Shown in pieces: positions 1 through 8,728 of a stretch of 47,781 bases of DNA (its first letter is position 1; each line of letters opens with the position of its first letter). This DNA comes from an uncultured Lachnospiraceae bacterium. Its GTDB lineage: Bacteria; Bacillota; Clostridia; Lachnospirales; Lachnospiraceae. The notes under the pieces were generated by a model. It did no database searches and was not told where the DNA came from. It worked only from the letters and a program-made list of their open reading frames with translations. Where the stretch lies: NCBI GenBank assembly GCA_910586755.1, contig CAJUJM010000019.1:1-47781 (forward strand), given 5' to 3'. The position numbers and the translations under genes are program-made.

Positions 1-1158
1 ATAGAACACAAACCCGGATTAGAGATTGAAGTTGACTGGTCCGGCCCTGCAATGAGCTATACGGAGCCGGATACCGGGGAACGTATAACAGCATACCTGT
101 TTGTTGCAACTATGCCCTACAGCCGGATAAGCTATGTGGAAGCCGCAGCCAGTATGGATGAAAAAGCATGGCTTTCCTGTCATGTAAACATGTTCCGGTT
201 TTTTGGCGGGACACCGGTAAAAGTTGTCTGTGATAACTTAAAAACCGGAGTGACCTCACATCCTAAAAGAGGTGAGATCATACTAAATGAGGCGTATCTT
301 TCTCTTGGCGAGTATTATTCCGTAGCTATCATGCCAACAGGCGTCAAAAAGCCAAAGCAGAAAGCAAGTGTGGAAGGGAGTGTGGGTAAGATTGCCACGG
401 CTGTTATCGCAAAACTCAGAAATGATACCTTCCCATCATTAGCCGCATTAAATGCCGGAATCCGAAAAGCGGTAAAAGAATTCAATGACAAGCCTTTCCA
501 GAAGCGTCCCGGAAGCCGCCGGAGCATCTTTGAAACGGAAGAAAAACCATACTTGAGAGCCCTGCCGCTTATTCCCTATGAAGTCTGTGAATGGTCTTAT
601 GGGCATAAAGTCGGCAGCAACTCTCATATATGGTGGAACAAAGGTCAGTATTCCGTTCCATACAGGTATATCGGATACAAGGTGGATATCAAATTTAACA
701 GCCATCTTGTATTTATCTATTATAACAGAACAGAGATAGCAAAGCATCCGATACTTTCCAAACATATGACAAACGGTATGCGGACAGAGCAAGCCCATCT
801 TCCTTTGCCGCTCAAAAAAAATCTGTCAGTGGAAGCTCTCTGTGACAAAGCAAGGGAAACAGGCCCCAAAACATTTGAGGTAATCCGCAGGATGTTTGAC
901 GAGGCAAAAGTGAAAGAACAACCCATGCAGACAGCAAGAGCCATACTTTCCATAGCGGATATCTATACACCGGAAGTCCTTGAAAAAGCATGTGATAAAG
1001 CGCTCAGGCAATCCCATATGCCTTATTATAAGACTATCTATTCCCATGCCAGGAGCATAAACAGTGTAAAAGAACTCACAGAGTTCAAGGAAAACAATCA
1101 GAAATTCGGAATTGTCAGAGGCGCAGATTATTACAAAAAAAGGAGAGACGACAAATGA
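1..1158 (+). CDS. istA: IS21 family transposase IstA, 5' truncated by window edge
   Basis: DDE-type transposase subunit that carries out strand cleavage and transfer for IS21 elements, working with the ATPase IstB. The reading frame is open from base 1, so the ATG at 52 is internal. The first codons read into EVDWSGP, which contains the first catalytic Asp of the rve integrase core. Further on are VCDNLKTGV (second Asp) and the KASVEG region (Glu), followed by the YSVPYRYIG stretch typical of the C-terminal DNA-binding part of IstA. The N-terminal helix-turn-helix is missing because it lies outside the window. The stop codon overlaps the istB start (ATGA at 1155-1158), so translation is probably coupled. 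Confidence 0.95.
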   Translation: MEHKPGLEIEVDWSGPAMSYTEPDTGERITAYLFVATMPYSRISYVEAAASMDEKAWLSCHVNMFRFFGGTPVKVVCDNLKTGVTSHPKRGEIILNEAYLSLGEYYSVAIMPTGVKKPKQKASVEGSVGKIATAVIAKLRNDTFPSLAALNAGIRKAVKEFNDKPFQKRPGSRRSIFETEEKPYLRALPLIPYEVCEWSYGHKVGSNSHIWWNKGQYSVPYRYIGYKVDIKFNSHLVFIYYNRTEIAKHPILSKHMTNGMRTEQAHLPLPLKKNLSVEALCDKARETGPKTFEVIRRMFDEAKVKEQPMQTARAILSIADIYTPEVLEKACDKALRQSHMPYYKTIYSHARSINSVKELTEFKENNQKFGIVRGADYYKKRRDDK

Positions 1159-1922
1159 ACATTGAAATAAAAAAGAGTTTATCGGTATTAGAATTAAGCG
1201 ACCTTGCAAGAATCATAGAAATGCAGGAAAAAGATATAAAACTTGTGGATCTAAGCTACGAAAAGCGTTTGGAACTGCTTCTGGAAACACTGATACAGGA
1301 ACGGGAGAACAGGCTCATAAACAGACTGATCAGGAATGCTTACTTTAAATATCCTAGCGCAAGCTTGGAATCATTGGATTACGATTCCAGACAGATAAAA
1401 AAGTCCACGATCCTGAATCTGGCCACAATGGGATTTGTTTCCAATGCAACAAATCTTGTCATCACAGGACCGACCGGCGCTGGAAAGACTTACCTTGCAT
1501 GCGCCCTTGGCGTGGAAGCGTGCAGACAAACTTACAGGGTTTTGTATATCAGGATGCCTGACCTGATGCGTAACTTTGAGAATCAGAACGACAACCTCAG
1601 GGAGCTTACAAAATACAGGAAAAGGATCGGCAACTATCAGATCCTTATCCTTGATGAGTGGCTTAATTACAAAATTTCCGAAAAAGACGCCAAGAACCTC
1701 TATGAGCTGTTTGAACAGCGCAGCGGGAATCATTCCACCGTCTTTGTCGGACAGTATCCTGTCGATGAATGGCATGGCAGGCTCGGCGGCGGAACGCAGG
1801 CAGATTCCATCATGGACAGGATTATCCATAATGCCTATGAAATCCCTACAAATGAAACAAACCTGAGAAAGCTGTATGATTCAAAGAAACTGAAAAAGCT
1901 TGTTGACGAAATAGAATCATGA
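1155..1922 (+). CDS. istB: IS21 family helper ATPase IstB
   Basis: AAA+ ATPase that assembles on DNA and directs or stimulates the IstA transposase. The 255-residue length is normal for the family. A Walker A motif GPTGAGKT is followed by ACALG, then the Walker B region ILILDEW, the sensor region STVFVGQYPVDEWH, and a C-terminal SIMDRIIHNAYEI block typical of IstB (DRLVHNAHRI in many relatives). The start overlaps the istA stop by 4 bp. The gene looks complete, so the element may still be active if its unseen left end is intact. Confidence 0.95.
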   Translation: MNIEIKKSLSVLELSDLARIIEMQEKDIKLVDLSYEKRLELLLETLIQERENRLINRLIRNAYFKYPSASLESLDYDSRQIKKSTILNLATMGFVSNATNLVITGPTGAGKTYLACALGVEACRQTYRVLYIRMPDLMRNFENQNDNLRELTKYRKRIGNYQILILDEWLNYKISEKDAKNLYELFEQRSGNHSTVFVGQYPVDEWHGRLGGGTQADSIMDRIIHNAYEIPTNETNLRKLYDSKKLKKLVDEIES

Positions 1923-1948
1923 TCGTCTGAATAAGCTATACATGTTAT

Positions 1949-1980
1949 TGCCTCTGTTGTATTTTTAAGCAACAGAGGCA
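1949..1980 (+). terminator. Stem-loop after istB
   Basis: Perfect 11-bp stem (TGCCTCTGTTG at 1949-1959 with its complement at 1970-1980) and a T-rich loop, lying 26 bp after the istB stop. There is no downstream T-tract, so it may act as an mRNA 3' end or as protection against read-through rather than as a classical intrinsic terminator. Confidence 0.5.
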
Positions 1981-2003
1981 GTACTACTATATCTTGTGTC
2001 CAG

Positions 2004-2065
2004 GGTGGCTCTCAAGGTGGAAACTTCCAGGTGGCTCTCAAGCGGGAAACTGGTGGCTCCCAAGG
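2004..2065 (+). repeat. Repeated IS21 right-end motifs
   Basis: Two 22-bp near-identical direct repeats (2004-2025 and 2030-2051, differing at two positions) begin with GGTGGCTCTCAAG. A shorter third copy, GGTGGCTCCCAAGG, lies at 2052-2065. IS21 elements are known to carry several internal transposase-binding repeats at each end; this array fits that design and marks the right end of the element. Confidence 0.75.
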
Positions 2066-3000
2066 AGGATAATATTCAGAATTCCTTGATCTCGGTAAAA
2101 ACAGACAAGCTCTACCCCTGCCTGCGGGAAAAGGACATCCGCCCTCTTCCCAAGGAGACTCTGGATGAGATTAGCCGCAATGTGCGCGCCTTGCTCATCC
2201 ACCGTATCGGAAGCGTGGCAGTATTTAATACGGACAATCTGCTGATTTCAAAATTTGTAGGAATTGCGACAGCCGGCCTGTACTCCAACTATATGATGAT
2301 ACGGCGTTTCTTGAATATCATGACTGGCGCGCTTTTTGACGCCATAACCCCTGTGTTGGGGAATATGGCTGCCACAGAAACAGAGAAGCGCAAACAGAAT
2401 GCTTTTTCCCAGCTTGATTTTTTTTCGGCCTGGCTTTTTGGCTGGATGAGTATTTGCCTGTTTTGCCTCTATGATCCTTTTATTGACATTTGGCTGGGCA
2501 GAGGGTATTTATTGTCCGGACCAGCGGTTATGCTGATTGTAGTAAACTTTTATGTAACCAATATGCGTACTCCTGTGCTTAATATGAAAAGTGTTTTGGG
2601 CTTGTTCTGGGATGACCGGTATAAAGCAATACTGGAGGCCGTCTTTAATCTGGTTATCTCTATAATTCTGGCCCGGAAATGGGGAATTGAGGGGATTATG
2701 ACCGGGACACTCATCAGCACGCTGGCGCTCCCGTTTTGGTTTGAACCCTGGATTCTTTACCGCCGCGGATTGAATATGGTGCTCAGAAAATATTTCATAC
2801 GCTATATGAAGTATCTGGCAGTCACCGTAGCTGTAGGGATAATTACATGGCTGCTGTGCCGCATGACAAGGGGGGACATTGGCGGTTTCCTGTTGAAAGC
2901 CGTGATTTGCGGGGTGGTTCCTAATATAGGCTATCTGATAGCGTACCGGCGGACAGAGGAATTTCGGTTTTTTAGTTTCCTCTTTACATCACTGCTTTAG
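2063..3000 (+). pseudogene. Polysaccharide flippase (Wzx/MATE-like), 5' part lost by IS21 insertion
   Basis: The frame can be opened from a GTG at 1996 inside the IS end, but homology to lipopolysaccharide/O-antigen flippases starts only around TDKLYPCLREKDIRPLP. That stretch, together with NTDNLLISKFVGIATAGLYSNY, is the middle of the Lachnospiraceae-type flippase. The remaining ~310 residues contain several hydrophobic segments; roughly the first 190-200 residues of a ~500-residue protein are absent. The first ~20 codons of the open frame are read from IS terminal repeats. A product, if made, would be a fusion lacking half of the transmembrane bundle. Confidence 0.85.
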
Positions 3001-3011
3001 TATGCTACTAT
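2983..3011 (+). promoter_or_regulatory. Sigma-A-like promoter of the amino acid ABC operon
   Basis: TTTACA at 2983-2988, a 17-bp spacer, then TACTAT at 3006-3011. It lies in the last codons of the broken flippase and ~55 bp before the binding-protein start, so the ABC operon should be transcribed independently of the IS21 insertion. Confidence 0.6.
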
Positions 3012-3066
3012 AGTAATATGCCAAAGAAACCGAGAAAGAAATTTGGCTGATGAGGAGGAATAAATT

Positions 3067-3951
3067 ATGAAAAAAAGATTGGTAAGTATGATGACCGTTG
3101 CCGCTATGGCAATGTCCTTAGCCGCATGCGGAACTGGAGCAGCTCCGGCAGAGACCACAGCAGCTCCGGCAGAAACCACAGCAGCCCCCGCGGAGACTAC
3201 AACAGCAGCTGAGTCAGAAGCCGAAGAGACAGAGGCTGTGGAAAGCAAAGCAGAAGGCGGAACCTTTATCGTTGGATTTGATCAGGATTTCCCGCCCATG
3301 GGATTTTTGGGTGATGACGGTGAATATACGGGATTTGATTTGGAGCTGGCACAGGAGGTTGCCAACCGCTTAGGTTTGACCTATCAGCCTCAGCCCATTG
3401 CCTGGGATGCCAAGGACATGGAGCTGGAGACCGGCAATATTGACTGTATCTGGAACGGTTTTACCATGAACGGCCGTGAAGAAAATTATACCTGGTCTGA
3501 GCCCTACATGGATAATACACAGATTTTCGTAGTAGCGCCGGATTCCGGCATTGCCACTCTGGCAGATTTGGCAGGGAAAGTAGTGGAAGTTCAGGTAGAT
3601 TCCTCTGCACAGGCAGCCCTGGCCGATATGCCTGAGCTTGCCGGGACCTTTAAGGAACTGGTGGTAACCCCGGATTACAACACGGCGTTTATGGATCTGG
3701 AGCAGGGCGCAGTAGATGCCATTGCCATGGATGTTACCGTAGCCGGTTACATGATCCAGGAGAGAAATTCAGATTTTGTGATCCTGGAAGAGTCTATTTC
3801 TTCTGAGGTTTACGGAATTGGCTTCCAGTTAGGGAATACAGAGCTGCGGGACAAGGTTCAGGGCGCTTTGGAAGAGATGGCCGCAGACGGCACATTAAAG
3901 ACAATCTCTGAGAAGTGGTTCGGTACTGACGTAACCACGGTTGGCAAGTAA
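3067..3951 (+). CDS. Polar amino acid ABC transporter substrate-binding lipoprotein
   Basis: SBP_bac_3 family binding protein, predicted to be lipid-anchored outside the membrane and to deliver a polar amino acid or cystine-like ligand to the permease encoded downstream. It has a basic N terminus, a hydrophobic signal and the lipobox SLAAC with Cys21. A low-complexity Ala/Pro/Glu/Thr linker follows (about residues 25-60). The mature domain starts with FIVGFDQDFPPMGFLGDDGEYTGFDLELA, shown here only by its hallmark GFDLELA, and contains the typical WDAKDMELETGNIDCIWNG region (key part NIDCIWNGFT). The start is supported by GAGGAGGAA 6 bp upstream. The exact ligand cannot be read from sequence. 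Confidence 0.93.
   Translation: MKKRLVSMMTVAAMAMSLAACGTGAAPAETTAAPAETTAAPAETTTAAESEAEETEAVESKAEGGTFIVGFDQDFPPMGFLGDDGEYTGFDLELAQEVANRLGLTYQPQPIAWDAKDMELETGNIDCIWNGFTMNGREENYTWSEPYMDNTQIFVVAPDSGIATLADLAGKVVEVQVDSSAQAALADMPELAGTFKELVVTPDYNTAFMDLEQGAVDAIAMDVTVAGYMIQERNSDFVILEESISSEVYGIGFQLGNTELRDKVQGALEEMAADGTLKTISEKWFGTDVTTVGK
3139..3201 (+). repeat. Three 21-bp in-frame tandem repeats in the lipoprotein linker
   Basis: Units at 3139-3159, 3160-3180 and 3181-3201 encode AAPAETT three times. The first two differ by one base and the third by several synonymous bases. They make the flexible tether between the lipidated Cys and the ligand-binding domain, and their number may vary between strains. 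Confidence 0.85.
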
Positions 3952-4016
3952 ACCTTCATGGGCCCGGCGGCGGACGCGCTGCCGGCAAAAAATTTTTAAT
4001 GTAACAGGAGTAGAGT

Positions 4017-4664
4017 ATGAGCATCAGCCAGATGATGAAACAATTAATGGGAGGAATGGGAGTCAGTATCCAGATCTTTGTAGTGACTCTGGTATTTTCT
4101 CTGCCTCTGGGGCTGCTGATATCTTTTGGAAGGATGTCAAAAAACCCGGTGATCCGCAATGTGACCAAGGGCTACATATCGATTATGAGGGGAACCCCGC
4201 TGATGCTCCAGCTTATGGTAGTTTATTTTGGTCCGTTCTATCTGTTTGGAATCCGTATCGGCAACAGCTACCGGCTTTGGGCGGTGTTTATCGGCTTTGT
4301 TATCAACTATGCCGCATATTTTGCGGAGATATACCGTAGCGGCATCCAGTCCATGCCCATGGGCCAGTATGAGGCGGCCCGGATTTTGGGCTACAGCCGT
4401 ACCCAGACCTTTTTTAAGATTATCCTGCCCCAGGTGATCAAGAGGATTCTTCCGTCAGTAACCAATGAGATTATTACGCTGGTAAAAGATACCTCTCTGG
4501 CATTTACCTTAAGCGTCATGGAGATGTTTACGGTAGCCAAGGCCCTGGCGGCAAAGGGAACCATGATCCCCTTTGTGGCTGCCGGTATTTTCTATTATAT
4601 CTTTAACCTGATTGTGGCTCTGGCTATGGAGATGCTGGAAAAGAAACTGGATTACTATCGCTAG
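4017..4664 (+). CDS. Polar amino acid ABC transporter permease (HisM/GlnP type)
   Basis: Membrane permease of the polar amino acid uptake family, 215 residues, the usual length. Hydrophobic segments are visible at about residues 17-38, 66-82, 88-105 and 180-208. MRGTPLMLQL (57-66) and the cytoplasmic coupling loop EAARILGYSRTQTFFKIILP (about 119-138) are family hallmarks; the loop contacts the ATPase. The start ATG follows AACAGGAG. The 65-bp gap after the binding protein has no obvious terminator. As no second permease is encoded, the transporter is predicted to use a homodimer of this subunit. Confidence 0.93.
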   Translation: MSISQMMKQLMGGMGVSIQIFVVTLVFSLPLGLLISFGRMSKNPVIRNVTKGYISIMRGTPLMLQLMVVYFGPFYLFGIRIGNSYRLWAVFIGFVINYAAYFAEIYRSGIQSMPMGQYEAARILGYSRTQTFFKIILPQVIKRILPSVTNEIITLVKDTSLAFTLSVMEMFTVAKALAAKGTMIPFVAAGIFYYIFNLIVALAMEMLEKKLDYYR

Positions 4665-4673
4665 GGAGGCATT

Positions 4674-5441
4674 ATGAGCATATTAACGATGAACCACATT
4701 GAAAAGTCCTTTGGAAAAGTCCAGGTGCTAAAAGACATTTCTCTGTCGGTAAAAGACGGCGAAATCCTCTCCATTATCGGGCCGTCGGGATCTGGAAAAT
4801 CCACCTTGCTCCGTTGTGCAACTATGTTGGAAACTATGGACAGGGGCGAGATTTTATATCGGGGAACCAAAGCAGTCTGGTCCGATGAAAACGGCACTAT
4901 TTATTACGCGCCCAAAAAAGAATTAAAGGAAATTCAGAGGCTGTATGGCCTGGTATTTCAAAATTTCAACCTGTTTCCTCATTATTCGGTTATGAAAAAC
5001 ATCATTGACGCCCCCATACATGTTCAGAAGCGGGACAGGGATCAGGTGATGTCTGAGGCAAAAAATCTATTGAAGAAGATGGGCCTGGAGGACAAAGCAG
5101 ACGCCTATCCCTGCCAGCTTTCCGGGGGACAGTGCCAGCGGGTTGCCATTGCCAGAGCCCTTGCTTTAAATCCGCAGATCCTGTTCTTCGACGAACCAAC
5201 GTCTGCTTTGGATCCGGAACTTACAGGCGAGGTATTGAAGGTTATCCGCTCCCTGGCGGATCTGAACATTGCTATGGTAATTGTCACCCACGAAATGGCT
5301 TTTGCCCGGGATATTTCTGACCGGGTTATCTTCATGGCTGACGGAGTAATCGTAGAGGAAGGCGCTCCTGAAGAGGTATTTGCCTCTGATAATGAACGGA
5401 CTCAAAGCTTCTTAGGAAGGTATGGAGAAATGTTGAAGTAA
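4674..5441 (+). CDS. Polar amino acid ABC transporter ATPase (GlnQ/HisP type)
   Basis: Energises the importer encoded by the two preceding genes. Walker A GPSGSGKST is at 36-44, the Q-loop FQNFNLFPH at about 95-103, the signature LSGGQ at 149-153 (followed by CQR rather than the usual QQR), Walker B ILFFDEPTSALD at about 169-180, and the H-loop VTHE near 206. A short insertion around DENGTIYYAPKKELKEIQ is seen in a subset of Bacillota GlnQ-like proteins. The start is 9 bp after the permease stop, with GGGAGG in between. Confidence 0.95.
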   Translation: MSILTMNHIEKSFGKVQVLKDISLSVKDGEILSIIGPSGSGKSTLLRCATMLETMDRGEILYRGTKAVWSDENGTIYYAPKKELKEIQRLYGLVFQNFNLFPHYSVMKNIIDAPIHVQKRDRDQVMSEAKNLLKKMGLEDKADAYPCQLSGGQCQRVAIARALALNPQILFFDEPTSALDPELTGEVLKVIRSLADLNIAMVIVTHEMAFARDISDRVIFMADGVIVEEGAPEEVFASDNERTQSFLGRYGEMLK

Positions 5442-5456
5442 AGAATGTAACATTCT
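5442..5456. promoter_or_regulatory. 15-bp palindrome after the ABC operon
   Basis: AGAATGTAACATTCT is a perfect 7-bp inverted repeat around one central base, directly after the ATPase stop codon. It is too short and lacks the T-run expected of a terminator, so an operator or mRNA-end role is only a guess. Confidence 0.3.
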
Positions 5457-5560
5457 ATTATGTATCTGATAAATCTTTAGAAAATCTTTCATTTTTTCTA
5501 TAGCCCCTCTTCCAAAACAGGCGGTATATTATAGCCATCAAAGGAAGGGGGGATTCTAAA

Positions 5561-5740
5561 ATGTACCAGGAACTATTACGCTATGCTGCCTACGGAACCA
5601 TGACAGTAACCATCTTTATCATTTCTATGATGTTTGCGGATGCCTGCATGGACACGTTTCGTCAGTGGAAACAAAAAAACGTGCACAGGGGACAGCTTCC
5701 ATGCTATACTAACCCGAAGAGATCAGAGACAGAACACTAG
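5561..5740 (+). CDS. Small putative membrane protein, 59 residues
   Basis: A short frame with a strong ribosome binding site (AAGGAAGGGGGG about 10 bp upstream). The product starts MYQELLRYAAYGTMTV and has one hydrophobic segment (about residues 8-27), then a polar, basic tail ending KRSETEH. No family is recognised. It sits in the 322-bp gap between the ABC operon and the two-component genes, and its 3' end overlaps the predicted promoter of the response regulator. It could be a real small membrane protein, perhaps linked to the sensor kinase, or a chance frame; the ribosome binding site is the best argument for it. Confidence 0.5.
   Translation: MYQELLRYAAYGTMTVTIFIISMMFADACMDTFRQWKQKNVHRGQLPCYTNPKRSETEH
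5682..5710 (+). promoter_or_regulatory. Extended -10 promoter of the two-component operon
   Basis: TGCACA at 5682-5687, a 17-bp spacer, and TATACT at 5705-5710 preceded by TGC (extended -10). The start codon of the response regulator is 54 bp downstream of the -10 box. Confidence 0.55.
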
Positions 5741-5763
5741 GAACGGGCGAAAGGAAGACAGAG

Positions 5764-6474
5764 ATGGAAGCAAACCGCATATTATTGGTGGAAGATGATA
5801 AAGAGATCCGGGAAGGAATTGAAATCTTTTTAAAAAGCCAGAACTATACGGTATTTCAGGCGGCGGACGGTATAGAAGGGCTGGAAATACTGGAAAAGGA
5901 AGAAATTCATCTGGCCATTGTGGATATTATGATGCCCAGAATGGACGGTATTACTATGGTAATCCGCCTCCGGGAAAAATGGGATATTCCGGTGATCTTC
6001 CTGTCAGCCAAATCCGAGGAAGTAGACAAAATCATGGGCCTGAATATGGGAGCAGATGATTATGTTACCAAGCCTTTTACCCCCATGGAGCTGCTGGCAA
6101 GAGTCGGTTCTCAGCTCCGCCGGTACAAACGTTTTATGGAACGGTTAGAAAGGCAGGAGCCTGAGACCGGAAAGATACACCGGATCGGAGGGCTGGAAGT
6201 TAACGAGGAGACCATTGAGGTTGTGGCAGATAATGGTCCGGTTCGGCTTACTCCTATGGAATTTAAAATTTTATTGCTGCTGATTAAAAATCCCGGACGA
6301 GTGTTTTCGGCGGACGAAATTTATGAGCGGGTCTGGAATGAAAGGGCAGTAAACACGGATACGGTCATGGTCCACGTCCGCAACATCCGGGAGAAAATAG
6401 AGGTAAATCCGAAAGAGCCAAAATATTTAAAGGTGGTGTGGGGAGTTGGATACAAAATTGAAAAACAAGCATAG
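5764..6474 (+). CDS. OmpR/PhoB-family response regulator
   Basis: DNA-binding response regulator of 236 residues. The receiver domain has the acidic pair D11/D12, phosphoacceptor D54 (VDIMMPRMDG), S81 and K103 (TKPF). The C-terminal winged helix (about 135-232) contains LTPMEFKILLLLIKNPGRVF and the recognition region TDTVMVHVRNIREKI. It is predicted to be phosphorylated by the kinase encoded immediately downstream, whose start lies inside this gene. Targets are unknown; the neighbouring ABC and polysaccharide operons are candidates only by position. Confidence 0.95.
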   Translation: MEANRILLVEDDKEIREGIEIFLKSQNYTVFQAADGIEGLEILEKEEIHLAIVDIMMPRMDGITMVIRLREKWDIPVIFLSAKSEEVDKIMGLNMGADDYVTKPFTPMELLARVGSQLRRYKRFMERLERQEPETGKIHRIGGLEVNEETIEVVADNGPVRLTPMEFKILLLLIKNPGRVFSADEIYERVWNERAVNTDTVMVHVRNIREKIEVNPKEPKYLKVVWGVGYKIEKQA

Positions 6475-8716
6475 ATTAGGAATCTTTATTACATGGCTGC
6501 TGATTATAGGGGCAGCGGCATGGATGGTCAGCGCCTACCCCTATATCTGGCAGAGGGCGGCATACTGGAAAGAGCAGCGCCAGGAAAGTGAGATGGAATA
6601 TACCCGCCAGAATATGGTGGAAAATTTAGCTGTGCAGGCTCAGTTTGCCGGATATGCCATGTGGCTGGAGGAGGCCCAGGAACAGCAGGGCAGGAAGCTT
6701 CGGCCGTCCCAGGTATTTGTACCGGAGCTGGAGGACCTTTTGGAGAATACGATTATTGTCCAAATTAGAGACGAAAGCTCAGATAGTCAGGAGGCAGTCT
6801 GTGAGGAAGGAAGCTTTTATATGGACACAGGCCTTTTGGAAGAGATTCGCGGATACATTGACGCGAGAGGCGATTCCTGGAAGGAAGCTCTGGGAACCAT
6901 GGGAGGAGTCCAAAACACCCGGGTATCAGATGAAAACGGCCGGGTTATCTCAGGGGAAAATCCGCCTTTAAATGAAGAAAATCAGGTGCGGGTCAGAATC
7001 TTCTTTGACCAGATGGGAAGGTGTACCTATGATGGCGCAGAAGGAAATCCGGAAGGTGTCCGCTCTCTGGAAGAAAATAAGGGAATCTTCAATCAGGTTT
7101 TGGAAGGAGAGGATCCAATCGCTTCTCAGTATGGAAGTGATTATGTATACTATGGGATTTTATTTTCCGGCCCTCAATACCGCAAATATGAGTTTACTAT
7201 AGATAAGGAAAAAGTATTGGGGTATACTCCGGAAGGAAGAGAGGCCATTAATTTTTACACTTTGAGAAACAGCGGGATGTTTCTCCTGATTTGGACGGGG
7301 CTGGCGTTGCTCCTGGGGCTGGCTGCATTACTTCTGCCCCTGCTTCCCGTAATCTCTTTAGGAACCGGAAAAGTCAGCCGGGCGTCTCTCGGAGTTGTAG
7401 GGCTGGCGCTGTTTGCAGATGCTTTTGTAGTACTGTATGGCGGAGAATTAATTGTGGAAACAGTAAACGGCAACCTGGAGAGAGTGCTGGCTGAGGCCTT
7501 TGGCTTTGGCAGGTGGCCGGAAATTTTGAGGATTGTAAACGGCATTTACTGGGCCATAACTTTTGGAGTTGTATTCTGGGCTGCTTTGTGCCTGAGGGCA
7601 GTGTTTACCCTGGGACCATGGAGATACTTCAAAGAAAGGACTATTACGGGATGGTTCTGCCGGATTCTGGCGAGAGGCTGCCGCTTTGCCAGGAGAAAGG
7701 GGATACGGTTTTGGAATTCTGTCTGCAGGATAGACTGGCAGGAACAGTCAGTGAAGACGATTTTAAAGCTCGTTATGGTGAATTTTGCGATTCTGACCAT
7801 AATTTGTATGCTGTGGTTCTGGGGGATTTTTGTTCTTATTCCATACTCTGTAGCCCTGTTTATAGTTTTAAAACGCTACAGCGACAATTTTAATAAAAAA
7901 TATCAGGTGCTCCTGGGGGCAATTGGCGATATGGCCGATGGCAACCTGGATGTGGAGGTGGAAGAGGATCTGGGAATTTTCGCCCCCTTTTATCACCAGC
8001 TTACCCGTATCCGGAATGGATTTAAAAAGGCAGTTCAGGAAGAGGTAAAAAGCCAGCGGATGAAAACAGAGCTGGTGACCAATGTGTCCCATGATTTAAA
8101 AACTCCGCTGACAGCAATTATAACATATATAAACCTGCTGAAAAAGGAGGATATTACGGAGGAAGAACGCCATAGCTATATTCAGGTTCTGGAAGCCAAA
8201 TCTATGCGGCTGAAAGCACTGATTGAGGATTTGTTTGAGGTCAGCAAAGCCACAAGCGGCAATACCCCATTAGAACTGGTGGATGTGGATATCGTCAGCC
8301 TATTAAAACAGGTACATCTGGAATTAGGAGACCGTATGGAGACATCCGGTATTGACTTCCGATGGAATCTGCCGGAGGAAAAGGTGATTTTAAAGCTGGA
8401 CAGCCAGAAAACCTACCGGGTATTTGAAAATCTGTTGGTAAATATTCTAAAATACGCTATGCCGGGCACCCGGGCCTATATAGATGTCCTGGCGGAGGGG
8501 AAGGCCGTTACCATATCCATGAAGAATATTTCTGCCGCGGAACTAACTGTAAATCCCTCTGAGCTGACAGAGCGCTTTGTCCGGGGTGATGCCGCAAGAA
8601 ACACCGAAGGCTCCGGTCTTGGCCTTGCAATTGCCAAAAGTTTTGTTGAACTTCAGGGAGGACGGATGGAGATTGATGTGGAAGCGGATCTGTTTCGCGT
8701 AGTGATTCACTGGTGA
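6446..8716 (+). CDS. Membrane sensor histidine kinase
   Basis: A 756-residue kinase paired with the preceding response regulator. The start is a TTG at 6446, overlapping the regulator by 29 bp, with AAGGTGG upstream. An N-terminal membrane segment (about 12-30) is followed by a ~240-residue outside domain. Then come further hydrophobic segments (about 275-300, 310-330, 362-385 and 440-470), a HAMP-like region, the H-box VSHDLKTPL with H549, and an ATPase domain with N-box ENLLVNILKY and GSGLGLAIAKS. The multi-spanning input region is larger than in a simple two-helix kinase. The ligand is unknown. Confidence 0.93.
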   Translation: MDTKLKNKHRLGIFITWLLIIGAAAWMVSAYPYIWQRAAYWKEQRQESEMEYTRQNMVENLAVQAQFAGYAMWLEEAQEQQGRKLRPSQVFVPELEDLLENTIIVQIRDESSDSQEAVCEEGSFYMDTGLLEEIRGYIDARGDSWKEALGTMGGVQNTRVSDENGRVISGENPPLNEENQVRVRIFFDQMGRCTYDGAEGNPEGVRSLEENKGIFNQVLEGEDPIASQYGSDYVYYGILFSGPQYRKYEFTIDKEKVLGYTPEGREAINFYTLRNSGMFLLIWTGLALLLGLAALLLPLLPVISLGTGKVSRASLGVVGLALFADAFVVLYGGELIVETVNGNLERVLAEAFGFGRWPEILRIVNGIYWAITFGVVFWAALCLRAVFTLGPWRYFKERTITGWFCRILARGCRFARRKGIRFWNSVCRIDWQEQSVKTILKLVMVNFAILTIICMLWFWGIFVLIPYSVALFIVLKRYSDNFNKKYQVLLGAIGDMADGNLDVEVEEDLGIFAPFYHQLTRIRNGFKKAVQEEVKSQRMKTELVTNVSHDLKTPLTAIITYINLLKKEDITEEERHSYIQVLEAKSMRLKALIEDLFEVSKATSGNTPLELVDVDIVSLLKQVHLELGDRMETSGIDFRWNLPEEKVILKLDSQKTYRVFENLLVNILKYAMPGTRAYIDVLAEGKAVTISMKNISAAELTVNPSELTERFVRGDAARNTEGSGLGLAIAKSFVELQGGRMEIDVEADLFRVVIHW

Positions 8717-8728
8717 CAGCCCGGACGG

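Larger units (their letters stand above)
1..2062 (+). mobile_element. IS21-family insertion sequence, left end outside window
   Basis: The segment carries the IS21 gene pair istA and istB in the usual order with a 4-bp overlap, followed by a non-coding right end with repeated motifs. The left end and the start of istA lie before base 1. The right boundary is placed near 2062, just after a third, shorter copy of the terminal repeat and at a CA dinucleotide; this is an estimate, because neither the left terminus nor a target-site duplication can be seen. The element interrupts a polysaccharide flippase gene whose 3' part follows directly. Confidence 0.88.

Noticed and set aside
1996..2062. N terminus of a complete flippase-like gene from the GTG at 1996
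   Set aside because: These codons are the terminal repeats of IS21, not flippase coding sequence.
2997..3248. Ala/Val-rich minus-strand frame opposite the lipoprotein gene
   Set aside because: It mirrors the low-complexity linker repeats of the binding protein and has no ribosome binding site.
4674..5441. The amino acid ABC ATPase as a possible partner of the orphan Wzm
   Set aside because: Its motifs and operon are those of polar amino acid import; Wzt proteins differ and usually have a C-terminal glycan-binding domain.
7255..8092. Several overlapping frames inside the sensor kinase gene on both strands
   Set aside because: The kinase frame is continuous with clear domains; the others have no start signals or recognisable motifs.
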